Shown here in pieces: positions 26,357 through 36,604 of a DNA stretch of 64,000 nucleotides (the stretch's first letter is position 1; each line of letters opens with the position of its first letter). Source of the stretch: Pseudomonas fluorescens HK44 (GTDB taxonomy: Bacteria > Pseudomonadota > Gammaproteobacteria > Pseudomonadales > Pseudomonadaceae). The notes below the pieces were generated by a model. That model was given only the letters and a program-made list of their open reading frames with translations. It searched no databases and was not told the DNA's origin. The stretch spans positions 124,001 to 188,000 of the forward strand of contig NZ_AFOY02000009.1 of assembly GCF_000217955.3 (NCBI RefSeq), read 5' to 3'. Made by a program: the position numbers and the translations under genes.

Positions 26357-27139
26357 TTAAGGCTTGAGCGCTTTCTTGGGGTAGATGTCGTAGCGGCTGG
26401 ATTTGCCGTCCAGCGCATGGCTCGGCTTCGGCCCTTCGATGCTCGGTGCCTTGCGCGGGCGTTTGACCACCACTCGGTGGCTGGCCAGGGCGAGTGCAGC
26501 TTGAAGCAGGGCCGGTGCGTCCGGGTCATCGCCTACCAACGGGCGAAACAGGCGCATTTCCTTCTTCACCAACGCGGTTTTCTCACGATGCGGGAACATC
26601 GGGTCGAGGTAGATCACCTGCGGCGGCTCGCCTTCCCAATTGCGCATCAACTCGATCGAGTTGCCTTTGAGCAACGTCATCCGCGCCACAATCGGCGCCA
26701 CCTCAAAATCTTCTGCCGCGCGGGCTAAACCGTCTTCGAGCAACGCGCCAATCAATGGCTGACGCTCGATCAGGCTCATTTCGCAGCCAAGACTCGCCAA
26801 TACGAAACCATCCTTACCCAGCCCGGCCGTGGCATCCAGCACATTCGGCCGCACGCCTTGAGCGACACCGACAGCCTTGGCGATCATCTGGCCGCTGCCG
26901 CCACCGTACAACCGGCGATGGGCCGCGCCGCCCTCGACGAAGTCCACCCGCACCGGTCCCGGCGCGTCCGGGCCCAGCTGTTGCAGCTGCAAACCGTGCT
27001 CACCCACTTGCAACGCAAACTCGGCATCGTCCAGCAGCAACGGCAAGTTCAATCGCTCGGCCCAGTGCTCGGCGCGTGCCTGAAACGCTTCGGCCAGGGC
27101 CTGGACTTTGATGCGGCTGGCCGCGGGTTGCTCACTCAT
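26357..27139 (-). CDS. rsmJ: 16S rRNA (guanine1516-N2)-methyltransferase
   Basis: SAM-dependent rRNA methyltransferase of 260 aa. Motif I is [17 protein letters not shown] (about residue 115) and the catalytic motif IV region is [12 protein letters not shown] (about 197), the DPMFP form typical of RsmJ. The start at 27139 (MSEQPAASR) fits the family length; the frame is open further upstream to 27202 without a good RBS. It is divergent from the repeat-containing gene at 27233. Confidence 0.93.
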   Translation of the reverse strand: MSEQPAASRIKVQALAEAFQARAEHWAERLNLPLLLDDAEFALQVGEHGLQLQQLGPDAPGPVRVDFVEGGAAHRRLYGGGSGQMIAKAVGVAQGVRPNVLDATAGLGKDGFVLASLGCEMSLIERQPLIGALLEDGLARAAEDFEVAPIVARMTLLKGNSIELMRNWEGEPPQVIYLDPMFPHREKTALVKKEMRLFRPLVGDDPDAPALLQAALALASHRVVVKRPRKAPSIEGPKPSHALDGKSSRYDIYPKKALKP

Positions 27140-27232
27140 CAGAAAACACACTCGAAAAATTAATGATCGGCAAAAACGGCCGATAACAAAACTATCGAGC
27201 ATTTTGCCAGAGCTGAGCGTCGACCGAGAGAA

Positions 27233-27853
27233 ATGTCAGACATTCAACGCACATCAGTAGGCTACATTTCGCGCCACGGCGATTATGGCCTGCGTAATTC
27301 CCAAGCACTGAGCGGTGTCAGTCACCTGTGGCAGGATTTTTTTGCCCAGGCGCTGGCCGATCAGTTGGGCGATGCTGTACCGGCTCCTGGCAGTTACACC
27401 GCCGTCGCCATCGACGGTCCGGTCGAACCGACCGTTGGCGCTGAACTGCTCGAACACATCGTCACGCAGCGCGCCTGCGACGTGAAGGACACCGAAGTCC
27501 GCCCACCTGAACCGCTGTTCCTGCCAATTGCCGAGTTCGAAATGGACCTGGCCGACAAACCGTTCCCGCCGTTCCCGCCACAAGAAATTCTCGCGCAACA
27601 GCAGCAACAAGACTTCGAAAGCGCTTGGGTGCGCCCGATTGTCCTGGCTGCCGGTCAGCCATTACCAGCGCCAGGCCCGGCACCGCAACCGCGTCCGTTG
27701 CACCTGCCGATTGCCGAGTTCGAACTCGATCTGCTGGATAAACCGGCAATCCCCTACCCGCACGCAGAGCTGCTCGAGCAACAGAAGCAATTCGACTTCG
27801 ATAACGGCTGGGCCCGCCCGATCGTCCTGCAGAACCTGCGCATCGCCGCCTGA
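27233..27853 (+). CDS. Conserved hypothetical protein with a duplicated 44-residue unit
   Basis: Protein of 206 aa, acidic, soluble, rich in Pro and Gln. Two tandem-related units are visible: one starts [19 protein letters not shown] and ends [10 protein letters not shown], the other starts [19 protein letters not shown] and ends [10 protein letters not shown], separated by a Pro/Ala linker. Function not recognised. The paired motifs, each with a conserved DxDKP-like patch and a Trp-x-RPIV end, look like a two-site binding protein. AGAGAAATG precedes the start. It converges on the PEP-mutase-like gene. Confidence 0.8.
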   Translation: MSDIQRTSVGYISRHGDYGLRNSQALSGVSHLWQDFFAQALADQLGDAVPAPGSYTAVAIDGPVEPTVGAELLEHIVTQRACDVKDTEVRPPEPLFLPIAEFEMDLADKPFPPFPPQEILAQQQQQDFESAWVRPIVLAAGQPLPAPGPAPQPRPLHLPIAEFELDLLDKPAIPYPHAELLEQQKQFDFDNGWARPIVLQNLRIAA

Positions 27854-27932
27854 GCCCTGGCGACAAACCCACCACGGCCCGCCATCCAGATGAAAGTGGT
27901 TGCGATGGGCAGCGTTGTAGTCCCTGCGCCAA

Positions 27933-28754
27933 TCAATCTTTGAACATTTGATTGATCTGCCCGAATGGCAGCGCGCGGTCGGCGAAATCGAAGGTGCCTT
28001 GCCCCTGAATTTCCTGCGCGGCCTGATAAAACGCGCCGTAGGCGGCACGGGCCATGGCCGAGCCAACGCTGATCCGTTTCACGCCCATTTCACTGAGCTG
28101 CGTGACGGTCAACTTGAGACCGCCGGACATCAACACATTGACCGGTTTCGGCGCCACGGCACGGACCACTGCCAATATCTCTTCAGCGTTGCGCAGGCCC
28201 GGCGCATAAAGCACATCGGCGCCCGCCTCGGCAAAGGCCTGCAAACGACGAATGGTGTCGGCCAGATCCGGATTACCGTGCAGGTAATTCTCGGCACGCG
28301 CGGTCAGGGTGAACGGGAACGGCAAACTGCGCGCTACTGCGACAGCCGCTTCGATTCGTGCCACAGCATGTTCAAAGCAGTAAATCGGGCCGTCTTCGCG
28401 ACCTGTAGCGTCTTCAATCGAGCCACCTACCGCACCCGCAGTGGCGGCGCGCAGCAGGCTCTCGGCGGACGCCTGCGGGCTGTCGGCGAAACCGTTTTCC
28501 AGATCAACCGCCACCGGCAGATCGCACGCACTGACAATCGCCCGAACGTTGACCAGCGTCTCTTCGAGTTTGACCGCGCCATCCGGGCGGCCCAGCGAAA
28601 AAGCATAACCGGCACTGGTGGTCGCCAGCGCCTGGTAACCCAGGCCGGCAAGCATTTTTGCCGAACCGGCGTCCCATGGATTGGGGATCACAAAAGCGCC
28701 GGCACCTTCGTGTAAGGCCTTGAAGGCCTGAGCTTTAAGGGTTTGCGCATCCAT
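27933..28754 (-). CDS. Isocitrate lyase/PEP mutase family protein
   Basis: TIM-barrel enzyme of 273 aa in the PEP mutase/isocitrate lyase superfamily. Seen: FVIPNPWDAGSAKML at the N terminus, the metal/substrate stretch VDLENGFADSP (about residue 83) and GGSIEDATG (about 113). The isocitrate/methylisocitrate lyase cysteine signature KKCGH is absent, so a role as phosphonomutase- or oxaloacetate/2-oxoacid-acting relative is more likely; the substrate cannot be named. It lies 33 bases downstream of the DUF72 gene, on the same strand. Confidence 0.85.
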   Translation of the reverse strand: MDAQTLKAQAFKALHEGAGAFVIPNPWDAGSAKMLAGLGYQALATTSAGYAFSLGRPDGAVKLEETLVNVRAIVSACDLPVAVDLENGFADSPQASAESLLRAATAGAVGGSIEDATGREDGPIYCFEHAVARIEAAVAVARSLPFPFTLTARAENYLHGNPDLADTIRRLQAFAEAGADVLYAPGLRNAEEILAVVRAVAPKPVNVLMSGGLKLTVTQLSEMGVKRISVGSAMARAAYGAFYQAAQEIQGQGTFDFADRALPFGQINQMFKD

Positions 28755-28787
28755 TGGCTCACTCCTGCAGAAGGGATAAACCCGTCG

Positions 28788-29648
28788 TCAGAGCAACCCA
28801 AGCTGCTCGACGGCGGGTTCTCTGTATAGCTCAGGCAGCGCCGGCAAGCCAGGCAAACGCGCCATTAACCGCGTGTGAAAGCGTTGCGCCAAAGCGGCGG
28901 CCAGCAGGTTGTCGGCGGTGTGCAGGAAGATATACGGCGTGCGGCCCTCTTCGATCCATTGAGCAATTTTCTCGACCCATGGCGTCAGGAACGAATCATT
29001 GGCTTCAAGCACCGGATGACCGATGAAGCGCACTTGCGGGAACTGGGTGAACGCCGCCGGACGCGGTGGCACCTTGGGCTTTTTCGCTTGCGCGTGAAGC
29101 ACCGAGGGTTGCGTCGACGTGCAACTGAACAGCGCCCGTGGATCAAGGCAAATGCGCTCCACGCCACGGTCCAGCAACAGCCGATTGAGCTTGCGCTCGG
29201 CTTCGCCTTTGGCGAAGAAGTCCCGATGCCGCACTTCAATGGCCAAGGGCCGCTGCACCCCATCGATGAACCCGGCCAGCTCGGCCAGCCGTTGCGGGGT
29301 AAAGGCTGCCGACAACTGCAGCCAGAGCGGTGAAACCCGCTCACCAAGCGGGCTGAGTAATTGCACAAAGGTTTGGGCGGCGCTCAGTTGCTCGCGCAGG
29401 TCGCCGCCGTGGCTGATGTCGCCGGGGAATTTGGCGGTAAAACGAAAGTCTTCGGGCATCGTCTGTGCCCAGCGCTCCACCGTCGCCGGCGCAGGGCGCG
29501 CGTAGAACGTGGTGTTGCCTTCAACGGCGTTGAACACCTGCGAGTACAGGCCGAGAAATTCATTGGGACGGGCGTTTTGCGGATACAGGTATTCGCGCCA
29601 GGCGTTTTCGCTCCAGGACGGGCAACCAAGGTAATAAGGCAGTCGCAT
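28788..29648 (-). CDS. DUF72 family protein
   Basis: TIM-barrel-like DUF72 protein of 286 aa (YecE family). The start MRLPYYLGCPSWSENAWR and the block FNAVEGNTTFYARPAPATVERWAQ are typical. FRFTAKFPGDISH and PLAIEVRHRDFF follow in the expected order. Its function is not established. The ATG shares a base with the stop of the upstream small gene (TGATG), so it is translationally coupled. Confidence 0.88.
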   Translation of the reverse strand: MRLPYYLGCPSWSENAWREYLYPQNARPNEFLGLYSQVFNAVEGNTTFYARPAPATVERWAQTMPEDFRFTAKFPGDISHGGDLREQLSAAQTFVQLLSPLGERVSPLWLQLSAAFTPQRLAELAGFIDGVQRPLAIEVRHRDFFAKGEAERKLNRLLLDRGVERICLDPRALFSCTSTQPSVLHAQAKKPKVPPRPAAFTQFPQVRFIGHPVLEANDSFLTPWVEKIAQWIEEGRTPYIFLHTADNLLAAALAQRFHTRLMARLPGLPALPELYREPAVEQLGLL

Positions 29649-29956
29649 CAGATGTGCAGGTCTAGACCCAACACTTCCATATCCCAATCGACGAAAGATG
29701 CGGTACTCAAGTAGCTGGCCAGGGCCATCGCCACGCTTTTGCTCATGGCGCGGTGGTAGATCATGTCCTGCTGACGGGCGGGGAGATTGCTCAGGCGTTG
29801 CGCAGAAGCCTTGGCGGCGCGGGCGGCCAGTTGCTCCTCGGAAGGAAACTCCAGCTCGCCATCGATGTCCTCGAGGGACTCGTCCACCGACACATTGCCT
29901 TTGCGTGGCTTGCGCTTGATGGGGTAGGACTGAGAAGCAAAGCTGTCTATGCGCAT
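29648..29956 (-). CDS. Small conserved hypothetical protein
   Basis: Protein of 102 aa. The N-terminal half is basic then acidic (KRKPRKGN, then ESLEDIDGELEFPSEE); the C-terminal half holds a predicted helix LPARQQDMIYHRAMSKSVAMALASYL. No signal peptide or known domain. It is coupled to the DUF72 gene by TGATG overlap. Family not recognised by me beyond being usual beside this DUF72 gene in pseudomonads. Confidence 0.72.
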   Translation of the reverse strand: MRIDSFASQSYPIKRKPRKGNVSVDESLEDIDGELEFPSEEQLAARAAKASAQRLSNLPARQQDMIYHRAMSKSVAMALASYLSTASFVDWDMEVLGLDLHI

Positions 29957-30092
29957 AGGTGCAAACTCGCTATCGATGATGGCAATTTAGCGGCACTTAC
30001 CAGTGTGCGCAAACTACCAAGTGATAACTAGAGCACAGAAAACAGAAAAGGTTTAAAGGCGCGCGGCAGAAACTGACCATTGGCAGTGCCCC

Positions 30093-30224
30093 TGTGGCGA
30101 GGGAGCTTGCTCCCGCTGGGAAGCGGAGCGTCCCCAAAATCTACAACCTCATTTTGTCAGCTATATCGCGTCGGTTGATCTGCGGGCGCTTCGCACCCGA
30201 GCGGGAGCAAGCTCCCTCGCCACA
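30093..30224. repeat. REP inverted pair, GTGGCGAG type
   Basis: TGTGGCGAGGGAGCTTGCTCCC and its mirror ending CCCTCGCCACA flank a GGGCGCTTCGCACCC hairpin. It lies downstream of tsaB. Confidence 0.88.
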
Positions 30225-30237
30225 AAGGCACTCGGAT

Positions 30238-30912
30238 TCACTTGGCTTTTGGGGTTGCCACTTTGTCGCGCAGGTAAACCGGTTGTGCGTCGTCCGCCGG
30301 GATGCCTTCGCCACGTTCCCAGGCGAAACGGGCCAGGGTCAGCAAGTCTTCGGCGTGAGGCAACATGCCGGCATCCTGGCCGATCAGGTTGACCGCGATG
30401 CGCTCGCCATAGCCCCAACCGGTGCCCGCGCCGAACCAGTCGCCCGTGGCATCTGCCGGCAATGCGGCAACGTGCGGCGGCAACACCGCTTCAGCCCCTA
30501 CCAGACGCATTTCGCCGGCGGTTTCGCGGTAGCAGCCCCAATAGACTTCATCCATCCGTGCATCGATGGCCGCCGCGACCTGCCGTGCACCGTGCTCACG
30601 CAATGCGCGCTGCGCCAGTACCGCCAGGTTGGACACCGGCAACACCGGACGATCCAGCGCAAACGCCAGGCCCTGAACCACGCCAATGGCGATTCGCACG
30701 CCAGTGAACGCACCCGGGCCACGACCAAAGGCAATCGCATCGACCGCTTGCAAGGTGGTGCCTGCATCAGCCAGCAACTGCTGGATCATCGGCAGTAACT
30801 TCTGCGCATGCAGGCGCGGGATCACCTCGTAATGACTCGTGACCTTGCCGTCATGCAGCAAGGCAACGGAGCAAGCTTCAGTCGCGGTGTCCAGGGCCAG
30901 CAAGGTGCTCAT
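30238..30912 (-). CDS. tsaB: tRNA threonylcarbamoyladenosine biosynthesis protein TsaB
   Basis: ASKHA-fold subunit (224 aa) of the TsaBDE complex that makes t6A37 in tRNA, the substrate later cyclised by TcdA (also in this window). Start MSTLLALDTATEACSVALLH and the block AFGRGPGAFTGVRIAIGVVQG are diagnostic. It lies about 90 bases downstream of adk, with a hairpin between, on the same strand. Confidence 0.95.
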   Translation of the reverse strand: MSTLLALDTATEACSVALLHDGKVTSHYEVIPRLHAQKLLPMIQQLLADAGTTLQAVDAIAFGRGPGAFTGVRIAIGVVQGLAFALDRPVLPVSNLAVLAQRALREHGARQVAAAIDARMDEVYWGCYRETAGEMRLVGAEAVLPPHVAALPADATGDWFGAGTGWGYGERIAVNLIGQDAGMLPHAEDLLTLARFAWERGEGIPADDAQPVYLRDKVATPKAK

Positions 30913-30960
30913 CGATGTTTCCGTAAAGAGAAGTGGAAAAAGTGCGCCAGTATAAACAAC

Positions 30961-30982
30961 AACGGCCCGCAAGCGGGCCGTT
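30961..30982 (-). terminator. Hairpin between adk and tsaB
   Basis: A 10-bp stem AACGGCCCGC/GCGGGCCGTT with a two-base centre, followed on the minus strand by GTTGTTTATAC. It is probably a partial terminator behind adk that still allows some readthrough into tsaB. Confidence 0.7.
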
Positions 30983-31005
30983 GAACGTAACGCCAATCAG
31001 CTTTC

Positions 31006-31815
<810 letters not shown>

Positions 31816-31877
31816 TTACGCCCTGACGAGGAGGCGATCCAAGTCGCAACCCCATAACAAAGTGTCGCCTGACAAGC

Positions 31878-31903
31878 GCGACCGGCCCCCGCGGACCGGT
31901 CGC
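31878..31903 (-). terminator. Hairpin downstream of ppc
   Basis: GCGACCGG/CCGGTCGC stem around a 10-base loop in the 290-base gap between ppc and adk. There is no T run. A second inverted pair, GGTTTGCGA/TCGCAAACC, spans the ppc stop codon (31919-31965). The rest of the gap holds the adk promoter region and no gene. Confidence 0.5.
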
Positions 31904-31943
31904 CTGTCGCAGTAAAACGGTTTGCGACACCCCGCAAAAGACC

Positions 31944-34574
31944 TTAGCCGGTATTTCGCAAACCGGCTGCAATCCCTGCCACAGACACCAGCAACGCCTG
32001 CTCCACCGGGCTGCCCTGCACCACTTCCGGCTGCCGCGAGCGAGCCAATAGTTCGGCCTGCAATAGATGCAGCGGGTCGAGGTAGGTATTACGCAAACGG
32101 ATGAACTCCAGGGTGTCAGGGCTATGTGCCAGCAGCTGCGACTGACCGGTCAGGCCAAGGACCACGGAGCACGCCTGCGACAATAGGTCGCGTAAATGCA
32201 CACCCAAAGGTAACAAATCAGGCTCGACCAATCGCTCGTCGTAGGACTGGGCAATGTCCGCGTCAGCCTTGGCCAGCACCATCTCCAGCATGTCGATGCG
32301 CGTGCGGAAGAACGGCCACTGCTCACGCATCTGCGCCAGCAACTCGCCCTCACCGCGCGCCAAGGCGTTGCTCAATGCCGCTTCCCAGCCGAGCCAGGCC
32401 GGCAGCATCAGGCGGGTCTGGGTCCAGCCGAAGATCCACGGAATCGCCCGCAGGCTTTCGATCCCGCCGGCACGACGCTTGGCCGGACGGCTGCCAAGCG
32501 GCAGACGCCCGAGTTCCTGCTCGGGCGTGGATTGACGGAAATACTCGACGAACTGCGGATTCTCCCGCACCACGGCGCGATAAGCGCTGACGCCATCAGC
32601 CGCCAATTCGTCCATCAGGCCGCGCCACGCCGGTTCCGGCGGTGGAGGCGGCAACAGCGTGGCTTCCAGCACTGCGGCCAGGTACAGGTTGAGGTTTTGC
32701 TCGGCGATGTCCGGCAGGCCGAACTTGAACCGGATCATTTCCCCTTGCTCGGTGGTACGCAAACGCCCGGCCACCGACCCCGGAGGCTGCGACAGAATCG
32801 CCGCGTGCGCCGGACCACCACCACGGCCCACGGTGCCGCCGCGACCATGGAACAACAACAGCTCGACTTGTTGTTCGCGGCAGATATCCACCAAGCGTTC
32901 CTGCGCCCGGTATTGAGCCCAGGCCGCCGCCGTGGTGCCGGCGTCCTTGGCCGAGTCGGAATAACCGATCATCACTTCCTGCGGGCCCTGCAAACGCGAG
33001 CGGTAACCCGGCAGCAGCAACAGTTTCTCGATCACCGGGCCGGCGTTGTCGAGGTCGGCGAGGGTTTCGAACAGCGGCACGACGCGCATGGGTCGCAACA
33101 CACCGGATTCTTTAAGCAGCAGCTGCACGGCGAGCACGTCCGATGCGGCGCCCGCCATGGAGATCACATAAGAGCCCAGCGACGCCGCCGGTGCCGCCGC
33201 GATTTCACGACACGTTGCCAGGACTTCGGCGGTGTCGGCCGACGGTTTGAAATACGCCGGCAGGAGTGGCCGACGATTGTTCAGCTCGCCCATCAGGAAG
33301 CTGATGCGCGCTTCCTCGTCCCAGTCTTCATAGCGACCGAGCCCAAGGTAGTCGGTGATTTCGGTCATCGCCGACGCATGCCGCGACGAGTCCTGGCGCA
33401 CGTCGAGTCGCACCAGGAACAGGCCGAAGGTCACCGCCCGACGCAGGCAATCGAGCAACGGACCATCGGCGATCACGCCCATGCCGCATTCATGCAGCGA
33501 TTGATAGCACAGCTCCAGCGGATCCAGCAGCTCGCGGTTGTTTTGCAGCACATCGGCCGGTGCCGAGGTGCTCGCGGTCAGGGATGCCTGCGCCCAGTTA
33601 CGCGTCGCGCGCAGGCGTTCGCGCAGCTGTTTGAGCACTGCACGGTAAGGTTCGGCACTGTCCCCGACCTTGGCCCGCAATGCGGTGCTGGCCTGCTGCA
33701 TCGACAAATCGGCAGCCAGATGATCGACATCACGCAAGTACAAATCGGCCGCCATCCAGCGCGCCAGCAGCAAGACCTCACGGGTCACCTGCGCGGTGAC
33801 GTTGGGGTTGCCATCACGGTCGCCGCCCATCCACGAGGCGAAGCGAATCGGCGCCGCCTCCAGCGGCAAACGCAGACCGGTGGCTGCATGCAGGGCCTGG
33901 TCGGCCTTGCGCAGGTAGTTGGGAATCGCCTGCCACAGCGAATGCTCGATCACCGCAAAGCCCCACTTGGCTTCATCGACCGGGGTTGGCCGGGTGCGGC
34001 GAATTTCTTCGGTGTGCCAGGCTTCGGCGATCAGGCGCTGCAAGGTCGATTTGATCTGCTCGCGCTCGGCGCCGGTCAGGTCGCGGTGATCCTGTGCCGC
34101 CAGTTGCGCGGCAATCGCGTCGTATTTCTGGATCAAGGTCCGGCGGGCGACTTCAGTCGGGTGCGCCGTCAGTACCAGCTCGATCTCCAACCGTCCCAAT
34201 TGCCGCGCCAGCACGTCGCTGCCATGCCCTTCAGCCCGCAGGCGAGCGAGCAGTTCGGGTAGCACCCGCGCCTCGAACGGCGCTGGCCGGGACTCTTCGC
34301 GGCGGTGAATCAACTGATATTGCTCGGCGATGTTCGCCAGATTCAGGAACTGGTTGAACGCCCGCGCCACCGGCAGCAGTTCATCTTCAGTCAACTGGTT
34401 GAGACTGGCGCGCAGTTCAGCGTCTGTCGAGCCACGTCGGTCAGCCTTGGCACCCTTGCGGATCAACTCGATCTTGTCGAGAAAACCATCCCCGTACTGC
34501 TCACGAATGGTGTTGCCCAACAACTCACCCAGCAGGTGAACATCCTCGCGCAAGCGTGCATCGATATCAGTCAT
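31944..34574 (-). CDS. ppc: Phosphoenolpyruvate carboxylase
   Basis: Anaplerotic enzyme (876 aa, normal length) carboxylating PEP to oxaloacetate. Catalytic His is in [13 protein letters not shown] (about 139), with [10 protein letters not shown] and [14 protein letters not shown] in the C-terminal half and the terminal aspartate-site tail ending GLRNTG. The start [20 protein letters not shown] is chosen from family alignment knowledge and CTGCTG-distance; the open frame extends to 34718 but that part is not conserved in character. Confidence 0.96.
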   Translation of the reverse strand: MTDIDARLREDVHLLGELLGNTIREQYGDGFLDKIELIRKGAKADRRGSTDAELRASLNQLTEDELLPVARAFNQFLNLANIAEQYQLIHRREESRPAPFEARVLPELLARLRAEGHGSDVLARQLGRLEIELVLTAHPTEVARRTLIQKYDAIAAQLAAQDHRDLTGAEREQIKSTLQRLIAEAWHTEEIRRTRPTPVDEAKWGFAVIEHSLWQAIPNYLRKADQALHAATGLRLPLEAAPIRFASWMGGDRDGNPNVTAQVTREVLLLARWMAADLYLRDVDHLAADLSMQQASTALRAKVGDSAEPYRAVLKQLRERLRATRNWAQASLTASTSAPADVLQNNRELLDPLELCYQSLHECGMGVIADGPLLDCLRRAVTFGLFLVRLDVRQDSSRHASAMTEITDYLGLGRYEDWDEEARISFLMGELNNRRPLLPAYFKPSADTAEVLATCREIAAAPAASLGSYVISMAGAASDVLAVQLLLKESGVLRPMRVVPLFETLADLDNAGPVIEKLLLLPGYRSRLQGPQEVMIGYSDSAKDAGTTAAAWAQYRAQERLVDICREQQVELLLFHGRGGTVGRGGGPAHAAILSQPPGSVAGRLRTTEQGEMIRFKFGLPDIAEQNLNLYLAAVLEATLLPPPPPEPAWRGLMDELAADGVSAYRAVVRENPQFVEYFRQSTPEQELGRLPLGSRPAKRRAGGIESLRAIPWIFGWTQTRLMLPAWLGWEAALSNALARGEGELLAQMREQWPFFRTRIDMLEMVLAKADADIAQSYDERLVEPDLLPLGVHLRDLLSQACSVVLGLTGQSQLLAHSPDTLEFIRLRNTYLDPLHLLQAELLARSRQPEVVQGSPVEQALLVSVAGIAAGLRNTG

Positions 34575-34768
34575 CAGCAGTTCTCCAGCGAATGGCAGTC
34601 GACTCCAAGAGTGCCGTCCACAGCGGGTTCTTACAAGTCCGACGACAAATCGACGGTAAACCCTGAAGGTTGGGGCTAGTCTGAAGAATAAGCCGTACAA
34701 AGGCTTGCTACCGGCCACGGCCGGATACTCATCTCCCCTGCTATAGGCAGGTGCACATTGAGGTCATT

Positions 34769-35113
34769 ATGAAAATCCGTGAATTAGCCCAGCATTGGGA
34801 AGAAACCGCCAAAGGCCGTTTGACCAAGACCGGCTACACCATTCACCTGGACGTCGAAGCCGCGGCGCGGTTGGCGGCGATTACCGAGATGTACCCCAAA
34901 CGCCACCCCGAAGAACTGCTGGGCGAACTGATCGGCGCGGCCCTGGAAGAGCTCGAAGCAAGCTTCCCTTACATCAAGGGTCAGCAGGTGGTCGCGACCG
35001 ACGAGGAAGGTGACCCGCTCTACGAAGATGTCGGCCCGACACCGCGTTTTCTCGAATTATCACGGCGCCATTTGCACGATTTATCGGCTCAGAACGGCAA
35101 GCAAAAACACTGA
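34769..35113 (+). CDS. Conserved hypothetical protein (pilin-assembly-annotated family)
   Basis: Small soluble protein of 114 aa with a helix-rich N terminus (IRELAQHWEETAKGRLT), a ribbon-helix-helix-like stretch GYTIHLDVEAAARLAAITEM, and ATDEEGDPLYEDVGPTPRFLEL towards the C terminus. Relatives in pseudomonads have been labelled as pilus tip or pilin assembly proteins without evidence I can see here. GAGGTCATT gives an RBS for the ATG at 34769. It is divergent from ppc. Confidence 0.8.
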   Translation: MKIRELAQHWEETAKGRLTKTGYTIHLDVEAAARLAAITEMYPKRHPEELLGELIGAALEELEASFPYIKGQQVVATDEEGDPLYEDVGPTPRFLELSRRHLHDLSAQNGKQKH

Positions 35114-35125
35114 CGAACCCTCAGT

Positions 35126-35217
35126 CTGTAGGAGCAAAGCTTGCTCGCGATAAGGTCGACGCGGTGTATCTGATATACCGCGTCATCGTTCATCGCAAGC
35201 AAGCTTTGCTCCTACAG
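35126..35217. repeat. REP inverted pair, CTGTAGGAG type
   Basis: CTGTAGGAGCAAAGCTTGCTCGCGAT and its mirror CAAGCAAGCTTTGCTCCTACAG, with about 40 bases between. It lies between two converging genes. Confidence 0.88.
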
Positions 35218-35224
35218 GGGGGGG

Positions 35225-35551
35225 TTATTGTTCGAGCTGCGGCGTTTCCTGTCCCATGCAACGCACGGCTTTCTTCTTGTTGTTGACCAGCACACCTGTC
35301 AGGCCTTTCTGTTCGGTGTCGAACAACACCAATACCCCATCGACGCACTGGGCGACTTCTGCCGCCGGCTCCAGCGAGACTTTGTAGTCTTCGCCCGGCA
35401 CGGTCTTGAGCATGGTGAAATCGTTGAGCAGCAGCGCGTCTTCCGGTTTGGCGAAGTGCAGGTAGCCGTAGTACCACAGGCACGCGACGGTGCCGAGGAT
35501 GCTGCAGATACCGGTGATGATCAGCGGGATGGCGTTACGTTCTTCACTCAT
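35225..35551 (-). CDS. Small inner-membrane protein, hypothetical
   Basis: Protein of 108 aa with one N-terminal TM helix (IPLIITGICSILGTVACLWYYGY, residues 8-30) and a C-terminal domain with two cysteines (VAQCVDGVLVLFD and AVRCMGQET), probably periplasmic and possibly disulfide-linked. It overlaps the hydrolase gene upstream by four bases and is probably cotranscribed with it. Function unknown. Confidence 0.78.
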   Translation of the reverse strand: MSEERNAIPLIITGICSILGTVACLWYYGYLHFAKPEDALLLNDFTMLKTVPGEDYKVSLEPAAEVAQCVDGVLVLFDTEQKGLTGVLVNNKKKAVRCMGQETPQLEQ

Positions 35552-36462
35552 TGCGGACTCTCTGGAGGTTCAACTTCTGAATTCTGGGGTGCCGGGTAAT
35601 TGGGCGTTTCGCCCAAGCGACGCAGACCGTTGAAGTGCTGCGGGTCATCGAGATAGCGCAGCATGACGGTGCGCCAGACCGGCTCGGCGAACGTCTGCAC
35701 ATGGCCGCCACGGACCAATTGCAGCACCTTCGGCGGGGGCGCAGCTTGATACAGTCGGATGCCATTGGAAAGAGGCACGAGCGGATCGTCGATGCTGTGG
35801 TAGATCAGCTTTGGCACGCCATTGAGCTGCGGCATCGCGTTGATCGCGCTGTCCGCGTCCGGCACCAGCCAGGACAATGGCACCTGAAACGGCCAGGTCA
35901 TCCACGACGTACTCAGTGCAAATCGCCCGACATCCCGGTAACTGGCCGGCACGCCGTCGAGGACCAGCGCCTTGAGCCGGCGTTGACGCTCGGGGTGTTC
36001 AGCCAGGTAATGCACGACCAGCGCACCGCCAAGGCTCTGGCCCAGGACGATCAACGGTCTGCCCTGAACCTCGGGCGCCTGGTCGAGCCATTTGAATGCA
36101 GCGTCGATGTCCTGATAGATCGCCGGCAGGCCGGGTTTACCCTGCGACAGGCCATACCCGCGATAGTCCACCAGCAACACCTGGTAACCCTGCTTCGGCA
36201 GCCACCAGCTGGCCCCCAGATGCCCGGCGAGATTTCCGCCATTGCCGTGCAAGTGCAGCACTGTGCCCTTAACCGCTACGCCTTTTTTGGCCGGCAGCCA
36301 CCAACCGTTGAGTTTCACGCCATCGGCGGTGGTCAGGGTGACGTCACGGTACTCAAGCCCGGCTTTTTTCGGGGTGAACGGCAGACCGGGATCGGGGTAG
36401 AACAGCAAGGAACTGCAACCGCCGAGGGTCAGGAGCAGGCAAAGGACGCCGAGGATTCTCAT
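35548..36462 (-). CDS. Alpha/beta hydrolase lipoprotein
   Basis: Predicted lipid-anchored serine hydrolase of 304 aa. The signal MRILGVLCLLLTLGGC ends in a lipobox cysteine (about residue 16). The oxyanion-side motif LHLHGNGGN, the nucleophile elbow VLGQSLGGAL (Ser about 144), an Asp in HSIDDPLVP and the His in RGGHVQTF form a plausible triad. Related to YfhR/BEM46-type hydrolases. The ATG at 36462 follows the lipoprotein start; upstream extension to 36513 is not a signal. Confidence 0.85.
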   Translation of the reverse strand: MRILGVLCLLLTLGGCSSLLFYPDPGLPFTPKKAGLEYRDVTLTTADGVKLNGWWLPAKKGVAVKGTVLHLHGNGGNLAGHLGASWWLPKQGYQVLLVDYRGYGLSQGKPGLPAIYQDIDAAFKWLDQAPEVQGRPLIVLGQSLGGALVVHYLAEHPERQRRLKALVLDGVPASYRDVGRFALSTSWMTWPFQVPLSWLVPDADSAINAMPQLNGVPKLIYHSIDDPLVPLSNGIRLYQAAPPPKVLQLVRGGHVQTFAEPVWRTVMLRYLDDPQHFNGLRRLGETPNYPAPQNSEVEPPESPQ

Positions 36463-36501
36463 CCGTTGAAGCCTCGTAAAAAAGATGAGAGCGTCTCTAC
36501 C

Positions 36502-36591
36502 CTGTAGGAGCAAGGCTTGCCCGCGATGGAGACACCGCGTGTCTTCAGGTAAACCGCGTCATCGTTCATCGCGGGCAAGCCTTGCTCCTAC
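36502..36591. repeat. REP inverted pair, CTGTAGGAG type
   Basis: CTGTAGGAGCAAGGCTTGCCCGCGAT mirrored by ATCGCGGGCAAGCCTTGCTCCTAC. It lies between the DUF1704 gene and the hydrolase gene. Confidence 0.88.
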
Positions 36592-36604
36592 GGATGTGAG
36601 GTGA

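Noticed and set aside
34575..34718. Extended N terminus of ppc
   Set aside because: The extra 48 residues are unlike the family; [11 protein letters not shown] fits the usual start.
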